A stretch of 64,000 nt of DNA from Phymatolithon calcareum (Eukaryota; Rhodophyta; Florideophyceae; Hapalidiales), in the NCBI GenBank assembly GCA_977006965.1, contig OZ345374.1, forward strand, positions 1,984,001 through 2,048,000, written 5' to 3'. The notes under the pieces were generated by a model. The model was not told where the DNA came from and ran no database searches. It worked only from the letters and a program-made list of their open reading frames with translations. Every line of letters starts with the position of its first letter. Position 1 is the stretch's first letter. Of the stretch, positions 9,295 to 20,459 are shown one piece after another. The position numbers and the translations under genes are program-made.

Positions 9295-11014
9295 ACAGAA
9301 TTAAATATTTTTGAGCTAAGTTATTTGAGCAGAAAATCAGTGCAAAAAGATTAATATTGATCGGCATGACTTGAGGGTCCGACAGGGGACCCAATCGAAA
9401 GTGTCCATTCAATATATTTGAGTCATGAATCGTCCTTGATGACCGTTTTATAAGATACTGGGACGAGGTTTTGATCTTCTTATATTTACAAAGCTGCTCT
9501 GTGGCGCAGGTGTCGTAGAGTTTTTAACAGAGTCACGCTGGAAGCGGTTCTCAACATTCACTCAGTATCACGACATCTGGCTCTGTATGATAGAGGCCGG
9601 TAATGAAAAATGGACCAAGGCACAGAGTCGCAATCCATAAACTGTGGACTATAAGAAGGCTCATCCTCACTCGGAAGGAACGGTGGGTACAAAAAATTAA
9701 GACCAGCAATGAGGACGACAATCGTCAAATAAGGACAAACCACCAACTACAAAGTCAATTCAAAAATTAGGATTTCAATTTAGTAAACGACACCCAGCAA
9801 AAGGTATGATGAGCCTCTACTACCGCCTTCTTCTTTACAAAGTTGAAGAACGTTTTTGCAGTCTTCTGATCAATTAATTTTCAAATAGATAAGCTCATAT
9901 TGAGATATATCTGTCTGAGCTAGAGCTTGGTCAATCGTTTATGTCGTTTGGTCACTTTTCAAATTGTATTTTACTAGACCACGGAAGTGACACCGGCAGA
10001 CTGAAACGGAGACGTGTTTTTAATCTGTTTAGCTCTTATACTTACTGTTTGCCAGTGTTCATTCGTTTTCAGAGTTACTTATTTGAACCTTAGAAAGGAA
10101 AAACAGTATCGAGTGCGTTTTCTGCCTATCCTTCGCTTCTTCGGACAGACTTTATCCTTGCAAGCGCATTTTGAGCCTCTCTAATTGTCCATGAAGGACT
10201 TCAATGCTAGTTCTCTGTGCATCTTAATCCTATGAATTCCTTGCCGTATGTCGTGTGGAACCTTTGCTTTCTCGTATTCTCGAGGGTTTCACAAAGTTTT
10301 CTTTTGCAGATGTCGAACTAAGACGCTCTGGGTCGATTAGGGAAGATACTCTAGCCAAACGTGATTGTGGGAACCCTGTATTTACAGCCAAGAAATAGTT
10401 CTATTTCTTAGAATGAAATTACGGAGTCTAAGTTTAGTATTATTTTTGAATACTTGGGGACAGAAAGTACTCTCAATACATTTTGGATGTTTCTGGGCAG
10501 AACGGAAACGGTGCAAATGCTTATTTCGAATATCAGGTGGTGGGATGGAAGGTAAAACCGAAGAACATCTAACACGGAAGAGCAGGACAGAGTAAGACAA
10601 TTCATGCAGGGTTAAGTCCTAAAATCTTTCGGGAGCCATACATGTAGGCCCAGAACAGGGACCTTGAAAGAGCGGGAGGGGATGTGTCTCTGCTGTTCGT
10701 CGACACAAGGCATTGCTGGTTCAGTCTTGACGTTCGCCTATTTTCAGCACATCGCTAAGCACAGTATTAATCTACAAACGGTGGCATCACGCAGCAACAG
10801 AACGTACTCGTTCTATAGACACGTTGGTGCTGACGATAAATTAAGAAAGACAACCAGGAAGAAGTAAATAATGGAAATCATACCCGCCGCTGCTAGCTCT
10901 CAAAATAAAATCATCAAATACCCTGCTCACCGATTAGGGTAGATACCAAACACAGCGAGCTTCAGCGCTGGCGGGCGGGACCTTGAGAGAAGATAGAGCA
11001 CTCTATACCCTGGA
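9295..11014. other. No gene recognised
   Basis: Long AT-rich stretch with scattered short ORFs on both strands, for example 10365-10595. None has a recognisable domain or supporting signals. Confidence 0.4.
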
Positions 11015-11273
11015 ATTTAGCAAGACACTCATAGAACGGATGGAGAACGAAGAAGGCCTGTATCCATTCGTATAAGGCAAGGCAAAAATCGGTCGAGTCC
11101 AAGCACCAGAAATCCTGAGGAGGACTGAGATAGGATTACTTTAAATCCTGAGTTTTCCCGTCCGCGATTCTAGTGGGCGATTCGTGAGCTGCACAAAGGT
11201 AGGTAGCATCAGAGGAAGCCTCGCCCATATCTTCGGAAGTCTGCGGAGCTTTTATATAAATTTTGAATAAAAA
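11015..11273 (+). mobile_element. LINE-A 3' fragment, older copy
   Basis: 259 bp covering the end of ORF2 (ATTTAGCAAGACACTCATAG onward) and the LINE-A 3' UTR. It is flanked by an imperfect 15-bp TSD (11000-11014 and 11274-11288, 13 of 15 matching). The mismatched TSD and extra UTR changes make it older than the copy at 33-444. Confidence 0.8.
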
Positions 11274-12706
11274 ACTCTCTACGCTGGACTGAAGTATTTC
11301 TAAATTGCAAGCTACAGGGTCCAGATTGTCTTCAAGTTTTTAAAACTAGTCTCTATTTTACGAACCCCCTCAATTGAGGGTATTTCCCTTAATTTAGGGA
11401 CGATTTGAAATCTCGAAAAAGTCTATAAAGCAAATTCGAAACAGATCGCTGACGCCATATGAGTAAAGCCTGGCCCATCTTCTGTGCGAGGAGTATTCAC
11501 ACTACTACCTTACATTCGCTTCGTTCGACGCTGGCAACGAAAATATGTTGGTCAATCAGAAGTACCAGACCTGCCGTTCCAGGAGAAAAACACCAGCTGC
11601 GCGCGTGCGGTACATCAGTACACACCAAGGAAGCATCAGTAAGCGGTCTTGCAGAGTGCTCCAGACTATACGGAGCCATTTCGAAGTCAAAAAAGGTGAG
11701 TAGTATGGTTCAGATGTATTCGGGGAAAAATCAATGGTCGCGCGAGCATGTCACATCATCTGAAATGGGTTCTGATTCATCATCCATTGAGGAAGACTAA
11801 GATTAAGACGGTACAAATTGTCAACATCAAGGCAGAGAACGCTGGCGATGACATTTAAGTTGCTGAGCAGCTTGAACCGAGCCAGCACCGGCAAAGCGCC
11901 GTACCGCCCAGGCCTGCTTACAGTGTTCATCCTTGCCAATCTTCATCGCGAAACGCCTGTTTATCGTCTACAGTCGCGATCACATGCTCCTCAGAAGGGC
12001 ACATAAGCTTCGATACAACCTTCAGAAGCTCTAAAAGCCCTCTTTCGAGCACTCTCTCCTAAGTCTTACAGGGCCCTTGAGACCAAACATCGCACCGGGA
12101 ACTTGATGTCATCACGCCTGACCGCGCGCCGAATACGTGCGCTCATTGGGTGCCAAGGTACAAACGGAAGTTCTATGTCCGTTCTACGGACAATTTTAGT
12201 CTCAGTTGCGGAAACTTCGCACTCTAAACGGAGACTTCTTATCCGAGAATTGTGGTATTGGACTTCATTCGAAGTTCGATTGCACGGTGACGATGTTTCC
12301 CCAACTTACCTGCGAAAACTTGCTGCTCGGACGTCTGCTAAGCTGAGAAGAAAGGGGTGAAAAAAGGCTACAGTGACCTAGCCTATTAAGTTTTTCGAAA
12401 TACTCGTCCTCATGCAAGAGTTGAGTTCGACGCTGAGGAGCGCTTTCTGGAAGTCTACCAGGCCGAAGAAGTATTTCCCCGGCCCTTCTTCTTCCAAAAC
12501 AAGGATAGCGGTGCCAAATACCTCCGGTTGATTTCATTCAGAGTGCAATCAAGTGGATTAGGCGACATGTACTCTGCGCAGTACCGTTGGTCACCTCGGT
12601 CAAGATTATGTCGATCCGACGAATGACCACAGAAAGCACATTGTGTCAAAGACATTTTGAAGGCGAGATGGCCCACGGAATAGCAGTTCTATGCTGTCCT
12701 GTGGCC

Positions 12707-13050
12707 AGAGCATTCAATACGGCGGCAAGAGGGAATGCAGACGGCCCAGACCGGATAGCCGTTGAGATGCTGCACGCAAACAAGGAGGTCTTTTTCAGCA
12801 TGATACTGGCTTTAAGGGAGGCATGTGGGCGACTGATGTGCCTTCCACGACAATGGCGACAAGCAGCACTTATTCCCCTCTACAAGAAAGGTCCAGCGCA
12901 CATTGCGGCAAACTACAGGCCTATATCTCTCCTGAGTCAGGTCAGGAAGATTATCGACTGTACCCTGGACTTATACATAACGGTTCACTGCCGCTTCAAT
13001 AGGGCACAGCTGGGTTTTCGGAGAGACAATACCCTTTTCGAAGAACACCC
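12707..13050 (+). pseudogene. LINE-C ORF2 fragment: start of the reverse transcriptase
   Basis: Reads NADGPDRIAVEMLHANKE, then PRQWRQAALIPLYKKGPA and NYRPISLLSQVRKIIDCTLD, ending in QLGFRRDN. These are the N-terminal RT fingers blocks shared by the non-LTR elements here. The frame is open to the point where an unknown insert begins near 13050. The expected continuation, AILRAKSTMQNGH..., appears only at about 14997. Confidence 0.8.
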
Positions 13051-13168
13051 TTTGTATGAGCAGCAAGGCCAGAGACGCTGCGGAGGTATGGAAATCTTCT
13101 CAGATTTGCCCACCTCAATCCTGCCATCACCTACCTCTTGAGATCGTACACTGCGTGCAGACCACCGA

Positions 13169-13687
13169 CTCGGAGAGCACTTCGCACAGAGGCTTATACG
13201 AGGGAAGGACGAAATCGAGAAGGAAGAAAATTACGCTGGAAAAGAAGGGGACATACAGCAAGCAGAGATGGATATCCGCTATCTGCAGGAGCATGAGCTC
13301 CTAAGAGGCAGTACCGAGCGAGCCGTACGAGGGCTGGTGACCCACAAACACGAGAGCCACCGCCGACGACAGGAATGGATTGAAAAGGAAGAAGAAAAAG
13401 AGAGAAAAATTACCGTGGACACTAAGGAGAAAGTAAGCCCTGTACTCCAAATTCGATCCAGGAAACACCGACTCCTAGCAGTTAAGTGGTTCTTCGGCCG
13501 CTTCCCACCACGAAGAGCAGAGTCGTACGTTGAACATTTCAACGAGGTCGCAGAAGAGAATCTGAAAACTCTACAACGAAATTTGACAAGTCCAAGAGCA
13601 GAAGAATCTTGGGAAAAAGGGACGAAAACGGCGATTGACAAACTTTTAGCACTGGAAATCCATATGTTAGAAGAAATGATAGTGTAA
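13169..13687 (+). pseudogene. LINE-B ORF2 C-terminal fragment
   Basis: Most of this copy is open to the stop at 13685. From 13268 it encodes a charged region (KEEEKERKITVDTKEKV), the conserved tail QIRSRKHRLLAVKWFFGRFP and an end LEIHMLEEMIV*. It matches LINE-B copy 1 (3340-3725) but without that copy's stop before the end. No catalytic domain is present. Confidence 0.75.
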
Positions 13688-13795
13688 TGTGATCTGATTG
13701 GGTAATGAGATGGCAGTATCAACGGGAAGCTGCTCTGGTGTTGGTGAATACCGGCGTTGAGGGCTTCTAAAATAAAAATCTACAATTTCCCCCCC
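13169..13795 (+). mobile_element. LINE-B copy 2 (5'-truncated)
   Basis: A 627-bp 3' portion of LINE-B with a perfect 15-bp TSD, CGTGCAGACCACCGA, at 13154-13168 and 13796-13810. It ends with the LINE-B 3' UTR (GAAGCTGCTCTGGTG ... GAGGGCTTCTA ... ACAATTTCC). That UTR is also found at 3770-3842 and, reversed, at 35525-35600. Confidence 0.9.
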
Positions 13796-13879
13796 CGTGC
13801 AGACCACCGATGATGGCATACACGCCTCTATCATACAAGACAACTACCGCTGGTGCTCCGCATGAATCGATACCCATCA

Positions 13880-14400
13880 GTTTGTCTCGGTGACGCATCC
13901 AGCGGCAGCGGGAAAGCGACCACGCGCGATGGCATCCGGGCGTTGATCGACATCGCTAATGATTGTCTTGGAGCCGCAACCAGTGGCAGTCGAGGAGCAG
14001 CGCCACGCGAAGGATCCCCGTGCCGAGCCAGGTCGTTCGACACTGTCTCGAGCCGCAACTAGCGGCATTCGAGAAGCCGCCACGCGCTAAGACGCTCTCG
14101 CGACAACCTAGGTCACCCGACAGCGCTGGGCGCCACAACCGGTGGCCGCCTGGAAGAACCCTCACGCGCGTGACGACCGGGCCAAGGACGCCTTCTGGAC
14201 GCTTTCCATGCGACCCTCTCATCAGGTTGCGTCACGCGGCGCCGGGATGCGACAGGCAGAGACTCTATGCGTCATATTCACAGGCGCGTACACCCGGCAG
14301 CGGTTGAAAACACATCTGCAGGCAGCGCAGAGTCTAAAGCTTGCGCGACAGTCTCACCGGCGCGCACAGTCGCCAGCAACTGCTCTAGAGTCCGAGCCTC
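13880..14400. repeat. Degenerate minisatellite, unit ~78 bp
   Basis: A GC-rich motif recurs at about 13890, 13972, 14050 and 14129. Each unit has a CGCAACCAGTGGC-like start followed by CCACGCG about 35 bp later. Further, weaker units run to about 14400. Divergence between units is high, so it is an old or rapidly changing array. Confidence 0.6.
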
Positions 14401-14991
14401 GCCGATCGAAATCTCTATATCAAGCAAGACGCTGAAGAAACCTTGATCTCCAGCACACGCATCGCAAGCTTGCAGACGCGTTCACACGGAGGCACGCACT
14501 TCGGAACGTGCCTGAACCGAGACGTGAACCGCGCGTAAGGCAGCGAACAGCGTGAGGAGCTTTTTGGTACACCGGCTGTCCTTTTCCCACAAAGGACTCG
14601 TGCGATATCTGATTTCTCGGCGGAGGCTAGACAGGTGAGCTTTTCGAGTTGGCAGCCCGCGTTCTTTTGTTGACCACCCACCCACCCACCCTTCATAGTC
14701 TTTTGTAGTAGTAGTGAAGCTATCGCACGGCTACAACTACGGCAATCCGGTTCTCCGGCAAGCGGTGCTTGTCCGGGAGGAGGTTCCTAAGAGTTACTGG
14801 ACGGTGTCCGGGAACTCTAGTAAGGAGAAGCGCGACACTGCTCGCCTTCTGTGGGGAGCTAGACCGTAGGACGCCGTGAAAGCAAAGTCGCCAAAATTTC
14901 GGTTTTATGTTTCGAATAAAACCGCTGATCTTTCTAAGTCTGTCAAGGCAGGCAGTCTCCAAGCCTACCTCGCTATCACAAGAGCACATAT

Positions 14992-15326
14992 CTGGCGATA
15001 CTTCGCGCAAAAAGTACTATGCAAAATGGCCACCCGTACGATGCTGTACTCGATCTATCTGCAGCTTATGACAGCGTCCCAAGGGATATCCTCCTTGAAC
15101 GACTGAAGAACAAGCTACCGGCATACATCACAAGGATGGTATCTTACCTGATGAACCGTCGTGGATCACGTCGGCAGGAGACGAAACAAAAACGTGTTAC
15201 ATTATCGACTGAGGTGTTCACCAAGGATCCCCCCTCAGTCCATGCCTATACAATATATTCATGGATACGTTCACCGAAGCCGCCGCCCAAGTACCAGGAA
15301 CCGCCAGCGCAATTATTTGCTGATGA
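14992..15326 (+). pseudogene. LINE-C ORF2 fragment: RT catalytic region up to the FADD box
   Basis: Resumes LINE-C with ILRAKSTMQNGHPYDAVLDL and AAYDSVPRDILLERLKNKLP. A GVHQGSPLSPCLYNIFMDTF block (normally GVPQGSPLSP) follows in another frame, so one or more frameshifts are present. It ends in QLFAD exactly where LINE-A inserted. The TSD of LINE-A duplicates the codons for FAD, so the catalytic FADD box is split between 15326 and 21099. Confidence 0.75.
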
Positions 15327-15439
15327 AAAACGAGGAGTGACCGGACCGATCGGGGCCAGAACAAAGTTTAGGTCGAGCGAGCACTTCCTCCCGCGTCAAA
15401 CCCCACTCGCGGGGCTACGCGCCTTGGGAGGGCAGGATC

Positions 15440-17269
15440 ATGGCGTCAAACCACGATCAAAACGAAGGAGAACGCGACATGGCAACCAAGTTTCCGTGGC
15501 AAACCTGGAGAAGCCGTCGCGGAAGTCACCCGCAACCGTCGGCGGGTTCGGAATATCAAAAAATGGAAAATTCTATGAAACAGACCAGAACGGCACACCG
15601 GTCCACTGGGGCAATCACGCGAGCCAAGGTGCGCGCCAAGCCTGGGACTGGAGACAAAACAGATAGCGAGGAGCCCATACAGGATGGAAACAGCTTCATC
15701 AAACCGATAAAAACGTCAAGAAAAGCGATTACGGTAGGAGAAAACCCAACACGACAGCTTTTCGTGAAACATCGCAATGTCGTGGAGTGTGGCGATTGCA
15801 GCAAGAAGGGAACGCTGAAACTCACGGGATGAAGCGCTCGAGCACCACTGGTACTCCAGTGGAAAGAGTGCACCTTCGTCAAAGAAGGCTCTTGTGCCGA
15901 AGAGTTCATAAAACAAGGCACACCGAAAAGCCCAAGGCAGACAGTCCTTGCAGAACCGAAGATGTGCATTTCAAAGCAAGCTGAGAGACGCATCGACGAA
16001 GAAGATAATCCAACTATCGCAGGTAGCGAAAAGTGCAACACGCCAGGCGAGATAATCTGCCCAACAGCCGATGTCCTAAAGGAGCTTAAAGCACAGATGG
16101 CGGTACTGGAATCGAGATTGGCAACCTCGGAATCCAAGCTAGCAGATACCGAGGGAAAGGTCAAAACCCTTGAAGCAACAGTGAGGACTCTATCGGAAGA
16201 GAACAGAAGGCTCCGACGTGGTGCTCCAGGAGCACTAGAGGATTCATCTGTACAACCAGATTCCAGAGGGGAGCCGACGAGCCCCGAGATAGACTCCAAT
16301 GTCTTCGTCAAGAACACAAAAATTCCCCCAGTTAAGTCTTACAAGGAGGCCATAACGGGAAATACAAGCGACTCGATGACTTCTAATGCAGGAGGAGAAA
16401 AACTGCAGAAGAAGAGAAGCGAAAGACGAACAAGCAGTCGTCCAACGCAACCGATTAAAGAGCCGGATAGAGAACGCTTGGAAACGTTCCTAAACAAAAT
16501 GGGAAGTAGCATGCCAAGAAAGGGACCGAAACCTGGATTGGTCTCACTGTACTTCAGAAGAATTCCAAAAGCCCCACGCGAGCAAATTGAGGAAGCTGTG
16601 AAAGAGATGCTGAAGACGAAAACGGTTTACCACATATCGTTCATTGGTTCGTCGATAATGGAAGTACTCATAGAAACGAAAGAATGGGACGCCATTGTTA
16701 ACCTAATGCGTTTAGCGGGCACGGTCTGCATGTATAGGTACAATGTGTTTGAAAACCCTAAGAAAAGAAGCCAACATGGTGAGTCAGTGCGCTCACTACA
16801 GAAACATGCGACGAGGACAAGGGCACGCGCTAGATACTGCGCGTCCACGGCGTCAAATGAGGCCGCAAAAGAGTGGTACAAAGGACTGGAGAGAGCAGCC
16901 GACCGGAGACTCAGATCCATGGAAATTGATGAGATACGTAAGCTCGAACAATTCCCACGACGGCACCTCATAAACCCTAATTTCCGACAAATAATGAGGA
17001 AGGAGGGCGACACAACAGGCCAGGAAGATGAAGAAACCGAGGGACAACAGTCCATCGATGACGACCAGGCAACTAAACAAGATGAACCAGCTAATACAAT
17101 AATCGAGGCAGATGTGGAAGACGTGACTTCTCAGCAGGTCGACCCAAATACATCAGTCAACGAATCGAGAGGCCAGCCCTCAAGTCTCACCGGAGACCCA
17201 GAGAAGCAAGGAACCAATAATACTCCCATCGCAAATTCGGAGCAAATCGCAACCAAAAATAATATTTAA
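15440..17269 (+). pseudogene. LINE-A ORF1 (nucleic-acid-binding protein), one in-frame stop
   Basis: Starts MASNHDQNEGER, matching MESNSDSGWENP of LINE-A2 ORF1. A cysteine cluster CGDCSKKGTLKL (about residues 119-130) looks like a zinc finger, but a TGA at 15830-15832 interrupts it. From about 16072 comes a coiled coil (LKELKAQMAVLESRLATSES...ENRRLRRG). A globular segment follows, with SLYFRRIPKAPREQIEEAV and YHISFIGSSIMEVLIETKEW, then a basic RTRARARYC region and an acidic tail. This order (finger, coiled coil, RNA-binding fold) fits LINE ORF1 proteins that coat the element RNA. Only the C-terminal 435 codons (15962-17269) are open. It lies 13 bp upstream of ORF2. Confidence 0.8.
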
Positions 17270-17282
17270 CAGATATTGGAGA

Positions 17283-20200
17283 ATGGCAACGATGAACGTC
17301 GGGGGATCACCAGAAACCCCGGAGTACCTACATAAGATGGTACAAAATCACAAGGTCGACATCATCGGTCTAACGGAGACGCATCTGAGATCCGACACCC
17401 GCATTCGGACCGATATGTTCTCAATAAACGCCCCAAGGCCCGAACTGATAACGTCGGATGGGCCTCGTAACCAAGATCCCGGGTCAAGAAGGCGAGGTAC
17501 AGCGAGAAACTTTGGCGGAGTATCACTGGTGTTCCGCAGTGGATGTGGAGTGAAACTAATCTTCAAGTATGCAAAGGTACACTTCCAAATCATTATCGCC
17601 CAACTAGGCAGCCTAAAAGTTGGGGTAGTGTACATGTCACCAAGGTCCACTCGTCAGGAAACCGACAAATGCCTCCAACTAATCAACAGGCACGCAAGGG
17701 GTCAAGCCATCATCTGTGGTGACTGGAACGCAAGACACAAGCTGTGGGACAGGCAGTCAATCAGAAGGGGCAACCAACTCGTCCAGTGGGCAGAAAGAAA
17801 AGGATGGGACATTAGAGCAAGCAAAGGACCGACATTCCAGACGAAGAAGTACGGGAGCAATATCGACTTCTTCGTCACAAAAGGAATAACAATATCCGCG
17901 CCAAACTCTCCAGAGGACATATGGACAGGGGCTACACAGCACAGGCCAGTATGTACGCGCCTTCGAAGCCGGCAAGTTCGTGACCCGAACCAGTATAAGC
18001 GACCAATCAGTGTAAGAGTCCGAGATGACACACAAAGGAAAAATGAAATCAAGGAACGAATGCGTAGTCTCATTCAGGACCTCAAGGGAAGTATCTCCCC
18101 CGAATCGGTATCCAATATCTACAGGGAGATTGTGGACTTAGGAGGAAAGGCAAGAAAAGAATCCAAGAAAGAATTCGCGCTTCGTAAGTACCAAGAAGGC
18201 ATTCCCGGAGTCATCGAAGACCTCAAAAAGTGCAAAAATGCAAGAGATCTACACCAGGGGTACAAGAGACTTGTTAAAACCTGGTGTGATCCGTGGAGAA
18301 CTAGAAAACGCACACCGGCACGCTATAAGTCATTTTGGAATACAGAGCTTGACAAAATGGCACTGAAGCGGAAGAAACTTTACCGGAAAGCCAGATCATC
18401 CCAATCACCGGAAGACTGGGGCCGTTACCACGAGTGTAAGTACCAAATCAGAACCTTGGTGAACAAGAAGAAGAAAGAGCAGTATCAAGAATACATCGCC
18501 GAGCTCGAGGAGAAGGATGGACCAGCGGCTTTGAAGCAACTTGCCAAGATGAAAAAGAAAATTCGAAGAAGAATGCTTAGAAACGAGATGACAGGAAGCC
18601 CCATGAATTGCGCGAAATTCTCAGCCCATATCTCAGCGACATGCCATAGCACCGAAAAGTGGCAACCCGGACTAAGAAAGTTCTCCTGTACAGAGGACAT
18701 GAGGACAAAAATTGAAGCGGCTATCCGTAAAGCACCAAACGGAAAGGCACCAGGCTTAGACGAGGTGAAGGCTGAAATGCTAAAAGTCGATATACCGCTC
18801 AACGCCGAAGTGCTTACAGCCTTGTGGGAGGCCTGCGGGAGGTGTGGAGACACGCCTCTGCACTGGCAGAAAGCGCTCCTCGTCCCAATACACAAGAAGG
18901 GGGCACATGAGGACCCCGGAAACTACCGACCGATTTCCTTGCTGAGCCACGCAAGGAAAATTATTGAGACAACTATCGATATGAAGCTGCGCACAGTATA
19001 CGCAAACCACTGGTATCAGCTTGGGTTCCAAAAGGGGAAGAGCACTGAACTGGGCATCCTAAGAGCTACTGAGCTACTAAAAGAGGATCAGAGATGTGTA
19101 GCAGTATTGGACCTTAAGGCTGCCTACGACACAGTACCGAGAGTACACCTGGTGAACAGAATGAGAAAAGTACTGCCCAAGGAGATCTGCGCAATGGCCG
19201 AGGCATTCTTGACACCATCCTGGGTAGCAACAATTGGTGATGCGAACAGGAACTGGTTTCTAGTGGACAGGGGAGTCCCACAAGTGTCCCCTCTCAGTCC
19301 AAGCCTCTACAACATCTTCATGGATGAATTCGCAGAGCGAATGAGCCGGGCATCAAAAACCTGGGCTGAAGTACCGGCTATCCTCTTCGCTGACGATGTT
19401 CTTCTCTCTGCGAAATCACTCGCGGCACTGCAAGGACTATTGGATATAGCTACCCAATGGGCACAAGAGCGAGAGATGACTTGGAACACTAAACAAGGCA
19501 AAAGCGAAGTCCTCGAATCAGAAGAAACATTGGGCAAGACATTCAAGCTAGCGAACAAGGTGCTAGCACAAGTTCCGGAGGTCACGTACCTTGGAGTATC
19601 CCTAGACTCTGGAGGAGTTACAGATACGTTAATGATGCAACGACTAAAGAAATCAAGGACGGCCGTGTACGAATTGCGTACACTGGGAGTGTTCAAGAAA
19701 GGGCTGAGTATACCGAAATGTATTCAGATATTCAAGGCACTAGTACAGCCACGCTGGGAGTACGCAATGCACTTAACGCCCTGGACAGAAGACGTACAAA
19801 ATGCCGTCAAGGAAGTAGAAGCAACATTCTTCAACCAAGTATTCGGGCCACTGGCCCGAGGAAGGACGGATAGGCTCTGTCTCCTGTGCCGGATCCAGGC
19901 GGCCGCACATCGACGAGAAATGTTGGCCTTCAAAATGCTGAGAAGGAACAAGGCGAAAGAACGTATGTATTCAAAGGAAGTGCCCGAAAGAAGAAACAAC
20001 CATGAATGGCAGTACACGAAGAAAGATATCGCCGCATTGGAGACCAGAGAGCCGTTCGGTGAAGCGGTAAAGCATATCCAAGCAAACCAATCTTCGCAAG
20101 CACTTCGATCGAAATTTCTGGAAATGGAAGGAGACCGCCTAGAATCGAAGCGGAAAAGAAAGATACCATACGACAAAACAAGAGAATTGCCAGCAATCCT

Positions 20201-20459
20201 CAAGTTCCCCAAGGTGAAGCACAGACAACTCGCGCTGCAGTATGCCTGTGGCAGATTCCCACAGGTGTCAACAACAAGTATGACTGAAGAATTCGGCACC
20301 AGAGCCAGAGAGCATATGGAAACCCTTGAACACACGCTAGCAGGGTACGAACTCGAAGGAGAAAAACGACTGGAAACAGAAAAGGCACTAGATTGTTGGA
20401 AATGTGACTGCTTGGAGCTCTTGTCGCAGTACACATTATCCTTTGTCATAAGTCTCTAA
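17283..20459 (+). CDS. LINE-A ORF2: endonuclease-reverse transcriptase (3' end replaced by LTR sequence)
   Basis: A 1058-codon ORF. Residues ~1-230 form an apurinic-type endonuclease: TETH (31-34), VVYMSP, GDWNARH (146-152) and NIDFF...TQHRPV with the likely catalytic Asp and His. The RT follows: NYRPISLLSH (~547), LGFQKGKSTELGIL, AVLDLKAAYDTVP, GVPQVSPLSP (~663) and LFADDVLL (~702). LINE-A2 and LINE-D have GVPQGS here, so the Gly-to-Val change is probably damaging. The C-terminal KHRQLALQYACGRFP tail follows. The last ~21 residues come from a solo LTR inserted at 20394. The original end (ELLLFSKTLIERM...) lies beyond the LTR at 20826-20888. No RNase H domain was seen. The protein nicks target DNA and primes reverse transcription there. 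Confidence 0.92.
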   Translation: MATMNVGGSPETPEYLHKMVQNHKVDIIGLTETHLRSDTRIRTDMFSINAPRPELITSDGPRNQDPGSRRRGTARNFGGVSLVFRSGCGVKLIFKYAKVHFQIIIAQLGSLKVGVVYMSPRSTRQETDKCLQLINRHARGQAIICGDWNARHKLWDRQSIRRGNQLVQWAERKGWDIRASKGPTFQTKKYGSNIDFFVTKGITISAPNSPEDIWTGATQHRPVCTRLRSRQVRDPNQYKRPISVRVRDDTQRKNEIKERMRSLIQDLKGSISPESVSNIYREIVDLGGKARKESKKEFALRKYQEGIPGVIEDLKKCKNARDLHQGYKRLVKTWCDPWRTRKRTPARYKSFWNTELDKMALKRKKLYRKARSSQSPEDWGRYHECKYQIRTLVNKKKKEQYQEYIAELEEKDGPAALKQLAKMKKKIRRRMLRNEMTGSPMNCAKFSAHISATCHSTEKWQPGLRKFSCTEDMRTKIEAAIRKAPNGKAPGLDEVKAEMLKVDIPLNAEVLTALWEACGRCGDTPLHWQKALLVPIHKKGAHEDPGNYRPISLLSHARKIIETTIDMKLRTVYANHWYQLGFQKGKSTELGILRATELLKEDQRCVAVLDLKAAYDTVPRVHLVNRMRKVLPKEICAMAEAFLTPSWVATIGDANRNWFLVDRGVPQVSPLSPSLYNIFMDEFAERMSRASKTWAEVPAILFADDVLLSAKSLAALQGLLDIATQWAQEREMTWNTKQGKSEVLESEETLGKTFKLANKVLAQVPEVTYLGVSLDSGGVTDTLMMQRLKKSRTAVYELRTLGVFKKGLSIPKCIQIFKALVQPRWEYAMHLTPWTEDVQNAVKEVEATFFNQVFGPLARGRTDRLCLLCRIQAAAHRREMLAFKMLRRNKAKERMYSKEVPERRNNHEWQYTKKDIAALETREPFGEAVKHIQANQSSQALRSKFLEMEGDRLESKRKRKIPYDKTRELPAILKFPKVKHRQLALQYACGRFPQVSTTSMTEEFGTRAREHMETLEHTLAGYELEGEKRLETEKALDCWKCDCLELLSQYTLSFVISL

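Larger units (their letters stand above)
13051..14991. other. Unidentified insert splitting LINE-C (contains LINE-B copy 2)
   Basis: LINE-C RT homology breaks at about 13050 and resumes at about 14997. Of the ~1.94 kb between, 13169-13795 is LINE-B. The remaining ~1.3 kb is GC-richer than its surroundings and includes a degenerate ~78-bp tandem array. No coding homology, LTR or TIR was recognised. The boundaries are uncertain by about 10 bp and no clean TSD is visible. Confidence 0.5.

Noticed and set aside
13963-14435. GC-rich ORFs of ~100 codons in the minisatellite
   Set aside because: They are open because of tandem GC-rich units. No domain, and reading frames overlap on both strands.
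15556-16317. 253-codon minus-strand ORF opposite LINE-A ORF1
   Set aside because: Antisense shadow. The sense strand has the coiled coil and matches LINE-A2 ORF1.
19724-20449. 241-codon minus-strand ORF
   Set aside because: Antisense shadow of LINE-A ORF2. Its composition follows the sense codons and no domain is visible.
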